A DNA stretch of 64,000 nucleotides, taken from NCBI GenBank assembly GCA_000934455.1, contig KN886993.1, positions 19,882-83,881 of the forward strand, written 5' to 3'. The notes beneath the pieces were generated by a model. The model was not told the DNA's origin. It was given only the letters and a program-made list of their open reading frames with translations, and searched no databases. This stretch comes from Apostichopus parvimensis (lineage: Eukaryota > Echinodermata > Holothuroidea > Aspidochirotida > Stichopodidae). Below are positions 35,001 to 47,573 of this stretch, in pieces. A program made the translations under genes and the position numbers. The number at the start of each line of letters is the position of its first letter. Within the stretch, counting starts at the first letter, position 1.

Positions 35001-38000
35001 ACAAAGTTTATACATACAAAGAACTAATTTTCATTGTTTTATTGTGCACCTCAATTTGTAAGTCCATTGTCATGATTTTATCAAGAAACATTCAACATTT
35101 CACCCTATCCTCTTTTCCAACATGGTGAAAATTGCTCACTGTCTCGTTTTATATTTCTCACTTTAACTTGCAATATTTTGAGTAACAGATCTTCAGAATG
35201 TGACTTGAAAAGTACCTAAAAGTACCTAAAGTTCTTGGAAACAGTCACTTTCTGAGAAGCAAGCTGATATCTTAACAACAAATCACAATTACACTGATAT
35301 TCATCTCTTTCTTTGTTGGAGACTGTTGATATTCTCATAATCAGCCAGAATATGCCACAAATGGTCATCAGCTGAAATCTATCTGATAACAACTTACTTT
35401 TACACATTCTCTTACACAGGCTCTCTAGTGGATAAGCAGTTTGCTAACAGTTTTATTTTATTTTGATAACAATGTTATGGGCAACTATGTATATTCAAAT
35501 ATGATCATTTCTTGAGAGGCCACTGGAGAAGTGTGGACATCTGTGTGATGAGAGGGTCTCATAAATATAATCACTTTTCAAATTATGTCTTGAATATGAA
35601 AGTTTGTATTTTATCACATTTGCAGGGCAGCGGATGCTCATCATCCAACACAGAAGATGGTCCTCCGGCTAAAAAGGTTTGAAATCTTGCCATTTAATCA
35701 AATATTCAGAAACATGATTATAAAACCTATTTCTTTGCTCTGTAGGTGTCTTAAGGGTTCTCTTGATAACTGTTGGATTGCCATTTTAATTTATAAACAG
35801 AATGGCTGCAGGTAGCAACCATGTAGCCGACTTGGATAGTTTTATTCTGTACGTTTCATAATTAGCAGATGTGAAACATGACAAAACGGGCAGGTGAACC
35901 AAATGCCCAGGGAGTCTCATTGTCAAGGTGACTATGTGAACATGTCCAGGCAAGACACAGCCACTTTGTATTTTTGGATTGTGCCTGCAAAATTTAACAA
36001 GGTTGGGGGAGGGAGGGGGTGGGGGGGATAATCATATTTGTACTACCAGCGGGTGCTAATCGGTCATTGGATAGAATCTTAATGATGATTTAAGGCAGAA
36101 TGATTAAGGCAAAGTATTTTTGGATTGTGCCTGCAAATTTAAAAGATTGGTTGGGCTTAGGGAGAGGGTGGGGGTTATCATATATGCACTACCAGAGGGT
36201 GTTTATCTGTCACTGGATATGATGTAAAGGATAATTTAAGGCATAAGTTTAGGTTTGAACTGGTAAAGCTCAAGAAAATTGAAAACAATTGACTTTTTTT
36301 GGCTAGCAATGTTTCTATAGCTATTGAGGTTTCCAAGATACTCATCTATAAAAAATGCTAAAACTCTGGAATGCTCCTTTAAGGCTTCAGAGATGATGCT
36401 GTAATCAGCTCCTCACGGCGGTGCATAAGTATTAATGTTAATGCATTGTTTTATAAATTGTAATAACTCAACACAAATGAGTTCTGTTTACTTCATAAGA
36501 TGGGCGGCCCCTTGATAAAATTCAACACTATTCATCCATGATAAAATTGTAGTGCATTATAAACATGTCATTGGAGGCCATAAAATTATATTTTTTACCC
36601 ATTGAGATTTTTGTTCATCTGAGGAACTTGACCCAATGGTCTGTGTATTACATTAAGTAGTCCAGTCAGTTTCACTGATTCCCCTCACATGTTTGACAGG
36701 GTCATTTATCAAAAACTGAAAAGGGTTTATAAAAAAATTAAACCTTTGACCATAGACAGTGTGTTTAATGGTCTACCACAAAACAAGTTATTTGAACTTA
36801 ATGCCATCCTTTAAGTCATCCTTTAACTCTCATAATTTATTCTTTATTATTCTATTATTTTTTGTTTCTGTTTCTGCAGGCACGATATAACTACTCCGAG
36901 GAAGCAGAGGTCAAAGCAGAGACGTCATCCAATCCTAGCCAGCCTAAGAAGGTAGAGAAGGAGACCAGCGCGATCAAGGATGTTACGGCTGTCATGAACT
37001 CTATCTGTTCACTAAACCATTCCATACTCAACGAAATACGGGTCATAAAACAGCAGCACGTATCATTCCAACAGGAACTCATCATCATCAAGGAAACTCT
37101 CAAAAACATGGCAGCCGGAGACCGACTGCCGCCTCCTTCCGTGGATTACATCGAGATGGAGGACGTGCCCTCGCAGGTCGGACTGCGGCCGGCCGTGGTA
37201 GGCAGCCCCGCCAACTCTGTCGATGTATCGCAGACGTCGGGGATCGAAGACGGGATGGGCGACGAGAAAGACGAGTGCTCCCAGTACCCCACGTCGCCCA
37301 TAACGATGGACCCGCCTATGCCCGAATCCTTCCAGGAGGGTAAAGGGGAGGAGTTCCAGAGTACCCCGACCAGCACGGCCGTTTCCAGAGGGTTCCAATT
37401 CCACTCCTACCCTCATTACGCCAATCTCAACAAACACTACAATTATCACTTTGTCGACGACAATCAAACCTCGGTCTTGGTCGGCGGACCGGAGTTTGGA
37501 GTTCAGATTTCAAAACTCGAACTGGATCAAATGATCCTGAAGACGGCCACACCTACCAGTTTCTCGTACCGATTGGCCAGTAAGCTGTTCACGACGGAGG
37601 AGATGCTGAAGGGCAACACGAGCGGTATCGGTGTCGCTAAGACCGGAATCCATTTCCACAAACTCAACAATAACACTCTATCGTCCATCTTGGCCGAGGT
37701 GGAAAACCGGTTCCCCGGTGCCCGCACGACTCACGAGGGCGACAGACGGTTACTCAGTTCCATAAACGACTGTTGCAGAAATCGTAGAAAGCGAACACTC
37801 TACAATAAAATGAAGGTCGTTCCCGACTTGACTGGTCAGCCATCGGCCAGCATAAAACTCAATAAAGTGGAAAGTTTTCAGGAATGAGCCGGGCCTTTGT
37901 GTACCCTTTATGTGCGAAAAACTTATAGATGATTTGTTATACTGAGAGACCATGTACCCTGCAAAGCAATCCCTCTTCAGGTGGTTATATAAAGCAAACC

Positions 38001-41000
38001 AACAATTTCCTTGTGTTAAAGTAAGTTGGCCTGACGTTTCCAACCTAACAGGATCTTCTTCAGAGGCTAAATGACAAGTAACAGTAACAGAAGGGACAAA
38101 TACATGCACAGAATACAGACAGGTTAATGAGAAGGACCTCCAAATATGCTAAAAAAGTCAAATAATGGTCACTCCAAATATTCTACTATTAATCTTTTTC
38201 AAAGTGTTTATCTATAATGAGTTATGCTATTGTTAACATTTAACACTCTTTAATGACTGATATTTTAGATGGTGAAACCTTCAAAAAAAAGGAGCTGTTT
38301 TAGCAATTCTTTAAGTTGATAAAATTTGGAACAAAGACTCATGAACTGTAAACAACAATTAATCATATTGTTGTTAGGAACAAGAAGGTTCAGTAGTTAG
38401 AAGCTGGGGGGGGGGGGGACAGGAAGGGAAAAGATTCAAGGAACTGTAAAATACCTCAGGAAGTTTTATTTACAATTTCTTTTTACAGTACTGCACCACC
38501 CTTTTGTAACCATAGCAACTCATGAAGTGTTGAAATCAGAATTCATTGTAAAGTCAGAAATGCAATTATATATAATGTATTCTCTTTTTGCTTCATCTGT
38601 TATAATGGGCATATCTTCTTGAGTTCCTATTGTCAACATAGCATTCCGTTTTGGCCAAGTTTCCAAGCGAAATAAATGTCTCATTCTTCACAAGCATTTT
38701 GTTCTCTTTTATGTTAAGTGGTGCAAGTCAGAAAATATTTTCCTTTTGCAGAAAAAGATATGTTTTGGATATTTACTGTGACTGCTATATTGGTTTGACT
38801 ACATACAGTTTTCCCTTTTTAAACACTTTTTGGCATGCTTAAATTTTGGAGAAAAATAGTACGACTGACTTAAAATAGATGCTGTGTCATGCTGCCAATG
38901 TAACCAAACGAGCTGTCTGATATTTATAACCTCTACAGTAAACATAATTATGAATGGAAGAACTTTATGGTCAGCAGAGTGTACTATAAATAGTAGCATT
39001 TGTTATGGTTGTGTTGAAGCCCACGCCCTGGTTGTGAATGATAAAGATGATGACCAGAACAGTTTACAAGTGTCCTCAGGTGTTTACGCTCCACCGTAGA
39101 CTAAGAGAATTTCATTTCGCTTGAATAGATTTATGAAATTTAATGCAAACGGACTTCTTGCACTACTGACTTAATGTTGTGAGAAACTCACAATATAAGT
39201 TGTGCTCCAATATTTGTGTGACCCTTGGGTTAATCACACATTCAAATTTCCATGGTCATGTCTCCCTTTATTAAACTTATTTCCGAGTGGATTTTTAAAA
39301 ACTTATTAAATATATCAGAAGTTTTAACAAATCAGTAATCATAAATATAATCGAAAACCTTTTCGCTACTGTAATTTACGATCTATCTTCTCATATCTGA
39401 GCACAAAGATTTGGAATTTAATTGTACCTAGAATCAGCTTTTTAACCTTCTTCATCTGGTACCATTTTCATGTACGGTAGAAACCATTCAAATCAATGTT
39501 TCCCACAAAGGGAACCCCCCTCCCCCAACTTAAACCCCCACACCCAGGTCAAGTTAGCTCATCCTTTTTTCAGATAAGATAGGGTAACCCTAGATGGCAT
39601 TCACAGGCAACAGGAAGCTTTAATGCAAAGTACGGGCAATACATAAAGATGAACCATACCTTGATCGAGCAGCGTTCACACAGTGAGGATCATCGTCGGG
39701 TACGACACCCTTTCCCATCGGGCTTGGCAAGAAAGGCAGAGAGAATCGACTGATGAAATCCTTGATGCTATCTTCAGCATGGGCATATGCAGCTCCTGAT
39801 GGATAGAGCGGTGAAATGGAGTCAGACATTGGGCAGCCTTCATTGTAATGTGACGATGGAACATTAGAGTAAATAAATAACATTGTCTCGGTGGGATAAT
39901 GTTAATAATATAATATAATAATATATAATAATTTCCTGTGCTTCCCCATTACCCAGTCTCTATCAAAACTGATTATTGATATTCAGCGTTTTTTTCATAG
40001 GTCACTATTCCCCCACTATTTTCGTTTGTCTATTTGGCTTTTGTAGATTTTCAGAGGGCCTATACCTGGGTCGATCTGGTTCAGTGGTCAAAACGGGCCC
40101 TGGTCAGCAGTGAGCTGGCTGACGCGTGCATATTGTACCACTCTTTTTGCAACCTCAAAATCTGGCACTATCACATCCCGACAAAGTGACCATCTGTGCT
40201 CTAAGATCAAAGAATTTTCTTGTTTCTGTTTATGTCATTTTTCCATGTCCACACATATGTAAGTCTACTGTTACCTTTGCCAATGATCACTAGTGGTCTT
40301 TGTGCTTTGATCAGGAGTTTTGCTGCATCAGATATTCTATTGGGGTCTGCGAGAACCTTTGGTGGAGCACAGACTTTTGGAAAGAACCTTGTCAATGATC
40401 AGATGAAAAAGAGATTTACTGTTATGCCATTTGTGAAAGAAATATTATCACTCTGAAACCTCATTTTTCTTTTAAATTTTACAAACTGGTTAACTCTAAA
40501 TTATTATTATTCACACTTTACTTGACAGTCAAGGGAGGGGGGTGAGGGGAAAGAAGGGGGATAGATGGAATATGGAGGCAAGAGGGGGGGAAGGGTGATG
40601 GAAGTAAGGTTGTCTTTGCACTTGCAGCAAATATCAAACAAGCCTTTCAACCTTTTAACTGCTAGAAGCCAACATCGATGCATTGATTATACTTCATTGG
40701 TTATATGTTTACTTAACATATGAACCGTTAGAACAGTTTGAAGACATGGGGTGCTGTAACTTCAGCGTCGTTTGCAACTTTAAAACCAAATTGGAAGAGA
40801 GGGGTGGTGTATTGTGATGTAAATTCCTTTAATACTGAATTGAGAAAAATAAAATATATAAATATTTGAGGCCTCTTTCTTCCTGTAGGTTACTCGATTA
40901 AAATAATAATAATAATTCTTCCCAATAAAAATCAAATAATTATTGACGATCTGAAGTATCTACCTGACGTCGTTGGTTGATACGGAACCATTGATCATGT

Positions 41001-44000
41001 CGCCGGGGAAGTCAAGATAACAGGCACCTGGTCTTCCATACATACTAACTCTGAAAGCCTGGTGAAAAGATGAACAAAATCTTGTAAACTTGACACATTT
41101 TCATATTCGGATTAGACGACAAAAGATCTCTGATCTTTATAAAGTCTCAACATGAAGTACAGTAATGCAGAACCAACAGACAACTGCTGAAACGTCCATC
41201 AATGTTTACTCTAACATATATATACATCAAAAGTTCAACAAAGTCTATTTTATTTTATTCACATTTTGTGTTGTACTAAGAAGTTTGATGACATTGCTTA
41301 AGGCCGAACACTTCCTTAATACCAACAGTTATTGCTGAAATGCCTTTGAAGTTTGCTGCCATATCCTTCCCTTCATGACTCTTCCCCCACCCCCTCCCCC
41401 TACCCTCCTGTGTCTGACGCTAGTTTTAATATGTCTATTATTTGTTTTTGCTTCCAGGCTGGAAAAGTATTTACTTGTTTTCTTTACTTTTACTCTATTG
41501 TAGTTCATCGACTAGTCTGCAATATTTTGCTTGTCTGCTAACCGGCAGGAGCTGTCAGGCTTGCCCCCCCTTGGCCCCCCCTCTCCAACTCCCCACTGTC
41601 ATTGATAAATATGTTGTTCATAAAATAGAACAGATTTCGAAAATCAGTCAACTAAGAACTAAGATTTCATAAATGTTTTACCTTTTCAATGTAGAATGGA
41701 ATCTGCCCAATACTGCTAGGTCTGGCGGTAAATTTTGTGCACAAACGTGCGCTTTCGACTTGCGGGAATTCTTGGAAGGCACCCATTCCCTCTTGATCGG
41801 AGTCGCTGGAACCGCCAATCACTAGACAAGGCCTGAAGAAAATATCATATTTGTTAAAATTTTGATTGAGTTAGGAAAACTGCACAGTACTGCACAGTGT
41901 TGTACAAAATGATGTAATGTTGCCCTCAATTATGCTAGATCATCAAATAAGGGTCAGTTGCCTTAGTGCTCAAACATATGCAACTGTTTGCTGCAACCAT
42001 CCAAGCACTTTCCCTCACTGAAGTATTTCAAGGTCTACTGACACCTAGGACTAACATTGTCCTAAGCACTCTAATAGGCACTAGAAATCATGAAAATAGC
42101 TGCAACTTCCATCAAAATCCATCAAAGATTGACCATTTTACAAGTGTTACCTTAATTCTAGTTTCATTTATGAATAAACATTACTAGCTAATTAATGCAC
42201 ATTGATGATGTAAAGGGAGTGACTACCTAATTTTCTGTTATGTTATTCCTTTGTTCTTACAACCTTCGTTTCAAGGACACTGAATAGAGGTTTGTGGCCT
42301 AAGGCAATTTTTTTGAAATATTTTATTGTCTTCTTTGAAACGAGGAACATCACATTATTCAAATGATATACGTGGGTTTGTAATTAAGGGTTAACTTATT
42401 CAGGGCTAAAATAAGAAATTTGGATAAGCCCAACATTCCAAGTCATAGTTTACACATATTTAATGAGTTTCCCCACATTTATCAAAACTTCCAAATGTGT
42501 ATATCTTCGAAACATAAGTAGCTTTTTGGAAAAACTTCAACAGATTTTGAATGAGATCATCACACTCAACAAATGCACTGAAAAATGCACTTGTAGATCT
42601 TTAACGCTTGGCATCCAAAATGAGAATATATTGGCGACAGAAAGTTGATGTGAAAACGACTTTCCAGTACTCATGCCCTTGTAGAATTAATTAGTGACAT
42701 GATTGAACTGGAACAATCCTGTCTATTGCCCTACTGAATATTCATAGATATGACTCAAGGCGCTTCATCAAACATGAATTATTACTATTACCAGTCATTA
42801 AAAATTTGTGCATGAAAAATGGATACTTTGTTGTTTATCATTCAACTTGTTCTTTTCCTTCTAAAGTCCACCATTAAAAAGTATCCTCCTACCCCCCCCA
42901 CCCCCCTCTTGGATCCTTCTCCCTCTTAAATAACAATGGAAAATAATTACCAAGCATTGAGGTTTGCATTTGCCAGTCCTCCTATGGTGTGCAACATTCC
43001 AGGACCAGAAACCACCAAACAGACTCCAGGTCTTAGGAAAAATTGAAAAGTGAAATTAACAAGTTTTTGTATATAAAATCCTACAGCTAGTTCACAGAGC
43101 AGAGTGAAAATATAGAATGTTTTCTAATGAAATAGTTTATTATTATTACTATATGAAAGACTTAAAAGTGTTTCAAAAAGGGATTTCTATCATTCTTGTA
43201 AAATTGTTGTAATTCTTGTAAAACTCTTGTAAAACTATTTCTTTCTTAAAAAAGTAATTGAAAAACTAAATTCTTGTAAAACTAAATAAACTAATATCCC
43301 CCCCCCCCTATTTGATTACTACTGTCAGCAGTAAATATTTCAATCAAGGTTTTACATCTTTAGCTGCCTTTAGCAGTGGGGTGGGATGGCCAGGAGCAGG
43401 AGTTGAATCTGTTATACAAATACATAACTCGGTGAATGCTCTATTAACGACAATACCTTGCAATTTTCACATTATTTTCTTTTCAAAACACAAAAACAAA
43501 GTTCCAGCAACCTCTTAAAATTGGAGGAACCTCCAGGCTTAATAACTAATCAATGCGAGACTACATAACAAACCAACATGGATAACCTAGTAGCTAAAGG
43601 AAAATTAATAAATTCCCACAACATGCAGCAAATATTATCTTGGGTTGCTATGTAATCTGTCTTCATCTCATGTCTTTGTGCTAATTTTTTATGGACAAGT
43701 CAGGCATCTAACTAGGCCAAAAGGGAAAACAAATCTGCTTAACCACCACCCTCAACTTGTGCCATGTATTAATTACTACAAAACTGTTATTTTCTGTGCT
43801 GGAGGGGGGGGGGGGTTTGTTGAGGTTGGAAGATTGGGTATTGCAATGGCAGAAAACATAGGAGGGCTATATAAGTAACTTTGCAGCTACAAATATCGCC
43901 GTTCACTAAAGTATGTGTGGGACTGTGATCGTATTGAATTTAGTATTTAAAACCTGAATGTGAAAAGGAGGAAATGGAGATATTAACACACCTGCCAGTA

Positions 44001-45832
44001 AGGTATCCTACTGCTCCCGCAGCATAACATGCCTGTAGAAACAAAAGACAATATACAGTTTGTAAAAGGCAAAGTGTGTTTCAGTCATCTACATGTATAT
44101 ATACACAAATTGTAGGAATTAGGCATAACAGGATCTTTAAAGTAACACATTCATGTTTTCAAATGCTAAGGAACTTTTCTTAATGATGTGTTAGCTATAC
44201 AATCTCTTTACCACAAGGAGCCTAAAGATGTCGGAAACATAAAAATTAAAAAAAAAATTGATGCAAAAATAATAGTAAATAGTGGTCTGATGTTTAGAAA
44301 CCAACTATAGCACGCTATCATGGAAAAGTTTCATGAGATTACGTAATCGACCTGCCTTGGTCGTAAAATGACCTCTTTTATCCGATTTAGTCTGCAAAGC
44401 CTGCCACATATTTTTTCTTGTTTGAGGGTCTTTGTGTGAACGCTGTATGATTAACTACACTGTAGACATGAACATCTTTCCATGCAGTGTTTACACAAAC
44501 AGCCTAATTGTGTTAACAAGCTATGCAGGCTAATCTTAGAGCCTGAGGTGGATTTACGACCGTGGCAGGTCGATTACATAATCACAAAACATTCCTAGCT
44601 ATAGCGTGCTATTATTGGAACCAATAAAGCAGATCTTTAACTCAAGATCCCCTCTGCTAATCCCAACTTCATTCAAGTAGGAATGTAGTCCAGTAGATTC
44701 ATTTCCCCATGCATGCAATGTGCAATTAATTATACTGAGAAGATAATTACCGCTTGTTCATTTCTCATCCCGATGTACTTGATATCAGCTGATTGCAGTG
44801 CTATGGCAATTTCTACCACAGGGAAGCCAACGATTCCAAATACATACTCTACTCCCTGAAAGAAAGAAAAGAGTGTCTATTCTGCATTGTTTTGAATAAT
44901 GACATTTGAACACTTTATTACTTGCATCATGATATAGAACTCACATCACTTCCTCGATCTATTGGAGCATAGCTCATCAATGGCCAAAATTTAAAGCTGC
45001 AATATATATACACACAACGGACCCAGCTTGATGGCGGAACATCTACATTCAAGCTTGGGCTCAAATTTCTCAACATAGGATACAAAATTTGTACAGGCAT
45101 GCATGCAAAAAAATAGAAGGCATTAGTACTTCGTCATTTATATGGAAATTTGTCCTCAGATGAGGCTTAAAGGTCTGCTGTATAGACCCAACTATAGCAC
45201 GCTATCATGGAAAAGTTTCTTGAGATTACGTAATCCACCTGACTTGGTCGTAAAATTACCTTTTTTACCAATTTTTAGTCTGCAATGCCTGCCAAATATT
45301 GCCACATGCCACATGTTTATTGTATGAGGGTCTTTGTGTGAACATATTTCTACACTTAACAAAAAAAGCCTAATGGTGTTAAGAAGCTACGCAGGCTAAT
45401 TTAAGAGCCTGAGGTGGATTTAAGACCGTGGCAGGTCGATTACATAGTCACAAAACTTTCCTAGCTATAGGGTGCTATAATTGGAGCCAATAACAGATCT
45501 TTAATCATTTATACAAAGTAAACTGCATTTATTTACAATAAGAAATCTATAATTTCCCTTCATTGTCATTTCTCCCCGGCCATCCCTTCCATCCATAGGT
45601 CTCATAATACACAAGTTTCTAGTATTGGTATTCATAATAAAAAGTTGTAGTTCACTAATATCTGTATACACAGAGAATTGCTTCTAGCCTCAGTAGTACC
45701 TGCCAATAACTCTCAAATTTATGGTATGAGATCTGCACCCTTGCAATGTAGTGTACTTGTTGAACAACTAACCTGTTCCTTCAATGCCTCAGCAATGACA
45801 TTTGCTCCAGCAATATCACTGTCGTCTGCCAT
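23044..45832 (-). CDS. HACL1: 2-hydroxyacyl-CoA lyase 1 (peroxisomal, ThDP-dependent)
   Basis: Sixteen coding exons, read leftward: 45773-45832, 44751-44855, 43992-44032, 42951-43031, 41682-41832, 40964-41058, 40275-40387, 39660-39795, 29722-29825, 28701-28790, 27893-28042, 26641-26741, 25979-26137, 25694-25801, 24298-24487, 23044-23079. The product is about 573 residues (human 578). The enzyme cleaves 2-hydroxyacyl-CoA during peroxisomal alpha-oxidation, using thiamine diphosphate. Visible marks are the catalytic Glu in RNEQA (about residue 53), [38 protein letters not shown], and the ThDP/Mg site [11 protein letters not shown] (about 447) with NNNG (474-477). It ends [11 protein letters not shown], and SKL is a type 1 peroxisomal signal. 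Two oddities: exon 9 has one base where a Gly codon is expected (at 29761), breaking the frame as assembled, and the last intron has a GC donor. Intron 8 (9.8 kb) holds a BEN-domain gene on the other strand. Confidence 0.94.
23112..23472 (-). mobile_element. TTAA-type MITE, copy 2 (HACL1 last intron)
   Basis: Inverted copy of the 16047 element, TTAA at both ends, 32 bases upstream (in transcript terms) of the HACL1 terminal exon. Confidence 0.75.
23866..24247. mobile_element. hAT-type MITE with 8-bp duplication GTCTCACC (HACL1 last intron)
   Basis: Starts CAGTTGTGGAGCGTCC and ends in the inverse of CAGTGGCGGAGCTAGGGG. GTCTCACC flanks it exactly (23858-23865 and 24248-24255). An 8-bp duplication with CAGTGGCGG-type ends is the hAT signature. 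It lies about 50 bases past the HACL1 GC donor. Confidence 0.82.
25079..25222. repeat. TATG tetranucleotide microsatellite (HACL1 intron)
   Basis: Continuous TATG repeats with a few TGTG variants. It is open in several frames but not coding. Confidence 0.95.
25538..25682. repeat. Tandem duplication in a HACL1 intron
   Basis: ACCATCATATAAACCACTA, TATCATCATATTAA and TTTTATCCGTCACAA occur twice with a period of about 80 bases; inside, ATCATCATATTAATCACT is itself repeated. Confidence 0.65.
28295..28487. mobile_element. Hairpin element with two inverted arms (HACL1 intron)
   Basis: One arm reads AAGTTGGCCTGACGTTTCCA then TCCTAGCAGGATCTTCTT; the other is its inverse (GAAGAAGATCCTGCTAGGAT...GGCCAACTTACTTTTACACA). 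A constant tail ends GCTAACAGTTTTATTTTATTTTG. Same family as 57917-58125. Confidence 0.6.
28900..29065. repeat. C-rich low-complexity tract (HACL1 intron)
   Basis: Degenerate CCCCTCCCCT-type sequence. The open frame across it is compositional. Confidence 0.75.
29161..29632 (+). mobile_element. AATTTCGGACAC repeat, copy 1 (HACL1 intron 9)
   Basis: About 470 bases nearly identical to 47574-48046. Both ends carry inverted CACTGNCAATTTCGGACACC blocks, which suggests a non-autonomous DNA transposon. Both copies are preceded by TATAGTCAGTATTGC and end at CATGCTAC. Confidence 0.6.
29826..32859. other. HACL1 intron 8, part left of the nested gene
   Basis: No exon was recognised on either strand. 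A G run lies near 30076-30090 and a C run near 32144-32156. Any 5' UTR or promoter of the BEN gene would be in its right part. Open frames at 31050-31543 have no familiar pattern. Confidence 0.45.
32860..37887 (+). CDS. BEN domain-containing protein, nested in HACL1 intron 8
   Basis: Four coding exons, 32860-32991, 34356-34499, 35626-35676 and 36880-37887, all GT-AG and phase 0, give 444 residues. The N-terminal 90 residues ([20 protein letters not shown], then [13 protein letters not shown]) look like a small folded module of unknown role. A basic/Ser patch follows (about 85-125), then a predicted coiled coil (about 145-195, [18 protein letters not shown]), a Pro/Ser/Asp/Glu-rich linker, and a C-terminal BEN domain (about 305-420) with the typical [20 protein letters not shown] and [14 protein letters not shown] blocks. 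BEN domains bind DNA or chromatin partners, so a nuclear role is inferred. I cannot assign an orthologue; the layout recalls BEND5/BEND6 only loosely. The last exon is clearly more GC-rich than its surroundings. The start is the first ATG in its exon; an upstream noncoding exon is possible. Confidence 0.82.
35391..35465 (+). mobile_element. Tail fragment of the hairpin element
   Basis: Carries only the constant 3' tail from AACTTACTTTTACACATTCT to GTTTTATTTTATTTTGA, in intron 2 of the BEN gene. Confidence 0.6.
35960..36215. repeat. Tandem duplication in BEN-gene intron 3
   Basis: TTTTTGGATTGTGCCTGCAAA then a G-rich stretch, then ACTACCAGNGGGTG and TCNGTCANTGGATA occur twice, about 147 bases apart. 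Confidence 0.6.
38022..38110 (-). mobile_element. Hairpin element fragment in the BEN-gene 3' region
   Basis: One arm and the loop region of the hairpin family (AAGTTGGCCTGACGTTTCCA, GAGGCTAAATGACAAGTAAC), 130 bases past the BEN stop. Confidence 0.6.
38671..38676 (+). terminator. Probable polyadenylation signal of the BEN-domain gene
   Basis: AATAAA about 0.8 kb past the stop codon, followed within 30 bases by T-rich sequence. The implied 3' UTR would contain one arm of the hairpin element at 38022-38110. Confidence 0.35.
44281..44640. mobile_element. Long-inverted-repeat foldback element, copy 1 (HACL1 intron 2)
   Basis: Each end carries an inverted repeat of roughly 70 bases including CCAACTATAGCACGCTAT, TACGTAATCGACCTGCC and GGTCGTAAA. 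It ends GATCTTTAA. Copy 2 lies at 45167. Confidence 0.65.
45167..45504. mobile_element. Long-inverted-repeat foldback element, copy 2
   Basis: Bounded by TTAA on both sides, starting TTAAAGGTCTGCTG and ending CAGATCTTTAA. Same inverted repeats as 44281. The matching TTAA suggests a piggyBac-type target. It lies in HACL1 intron 1. Confidence 0.65.
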
Positions 45833-47573
45833 GGTTAAACTACAGATGTCTTGTTCTTTAAACTGTTTCAGGTTACCTGTTTGGTATGTGCTTACAAATT
45901 CCAACAAACTCTGTGGCCTATTTCTGCCGGGTAAAATAGAACCACTAATATCATTACTTGCAGTGCAGTGTCAGGTAACTGTGTAATTACATATGTGTGA
46001 CTAGGCCGAACAGGCCTTCCAACTAGTTCTATATGTAACTAAGTTGACATGTGATCAACTGAGTATCAAGTGGTATCTATTAGGTCTTTTAATAGGGTCT
46101 AAACTCTAAAGGCTAACGTAACGAACAACAGTCAGCATAGTAAACAAAAACTGTTCGAACTAATTAGGAAGAATACGCAATTAGCTAGAAACGCAAATAA
46201 ATACATGTGCAACACGAATTTATTTTAAGCCCAACAGTAACACTACAGTTAGGCCTTATTCTGTTCTCAATTTCAGTCAGTGGTAAGGGCTCGAAGTACT
46301 CTGCTGGACTTTGATGTTGCTTTTTTGTTCCACAGAAGAGAAGTAAACATGCTTCAAAGAAGTGCAGCTCAGTTGACGGTGTTTATTTCATAATCTCTAA
46401 TTCTAACTTTAGGTTACTAATGTGATAGACGTGAGATACGAAATTCTTTTCATGATCAGCTGATTCATGCACAGATAGTTTGGAGTTTCGCTCAGCATGC
46501 ATGAATACATTGCGACCGAGAACTTGTAACAGGGAATTACCCGTCATCCCCATGCAGTTGTTGCACTTTGGGGAAATTCTTTTCACAACAATATTTGTGT
46601 ATCCACGAAAAGAGGAATAACACTGAAAGCAACTCTACAATACAATAAATGTGATTAGGTAATTATCTCAATTCAATTTCCAGAAATAAATTTTCGGCAT
46701 TGTATTTCTATAGGTGACCCGGTCAAGGTCACGACTTGTTTACCATTTGACTCACATGTGATAACTCCGTTGCTATACAAAACCAGTCATTTCAAACGAG
46801 AGCTGTACACATGCCTTAGCTCTGGAGAAGAAACACTTTCATAACAGCGAACGAGTAAGGCTTGAGACGCACTGATGCTCTCACCATTTATTAGAGAAAG
46901 TTGAAGAAAAAGGAGATTAACAGAGCAGTATCGACAAAGAATAAATTGTTTATCGTGAGTGCAGCTAGAAACTTCCTCTTCTTTCTAGGACTAACTCACT
47001 TCTTTTATAGCCAAATTTAGGTCTCTGCGACGTACTGACAATGTTATTACTGTTAGGTTTATCACTTAGCAAACGCGTGTACAAACTGTGACTCAGTGTG
47101 ACAATGGTTGAACCATGGAAGTATAACTTGTATTACCGCTTCCATGGTGAACCTAGCCTAGGACTAACTTACACCTTGTAATTAGTATTAGTAAAAGGGA
47201 CTGGAAAGTTTATACATATATCACAAATATCACGTAAAAATACAACTCGGTTGATGAAAACAATACAGATTATATCGGACAACCACCCTAGTTGGAAAGG
47301 CCTAACATTAAGTAACATTTCTAGCAGGATAGGTACCTGTAGGCTGTATCTTAGGCTAGAGCAAACCAAAAATTGCAGGGCACGAAGATAGTCTTTCATG
47401 CTAACTTTACATTGTTTAATTAACCTGAAGTATTTTTGTTCATTTGAATGGAATTTTATCAAAAGTTTTGGAAATTATTTGTATCAACAATGTAATCAAC
47501 ATTTGTAGTCTCCAACTTGTCAGACATTTGGTTGTGATTGCTTCTAACCATGATATCCTAGCTCTAACCCCAT
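45833..47573. other. Intergenic region right of HACL1
   Basis: Should contain the HACL1 promoter and 5' UTR. No core promoter motif or gene was recognised; the open frames are short and unfamiliar. Confidence 0.4.

Noticed and set aside
37063-37467. 134-codon minus-strand frame
   Set aside because: Shadow of the BEN-gene exon, which has homology and splice sites on the plus strand.
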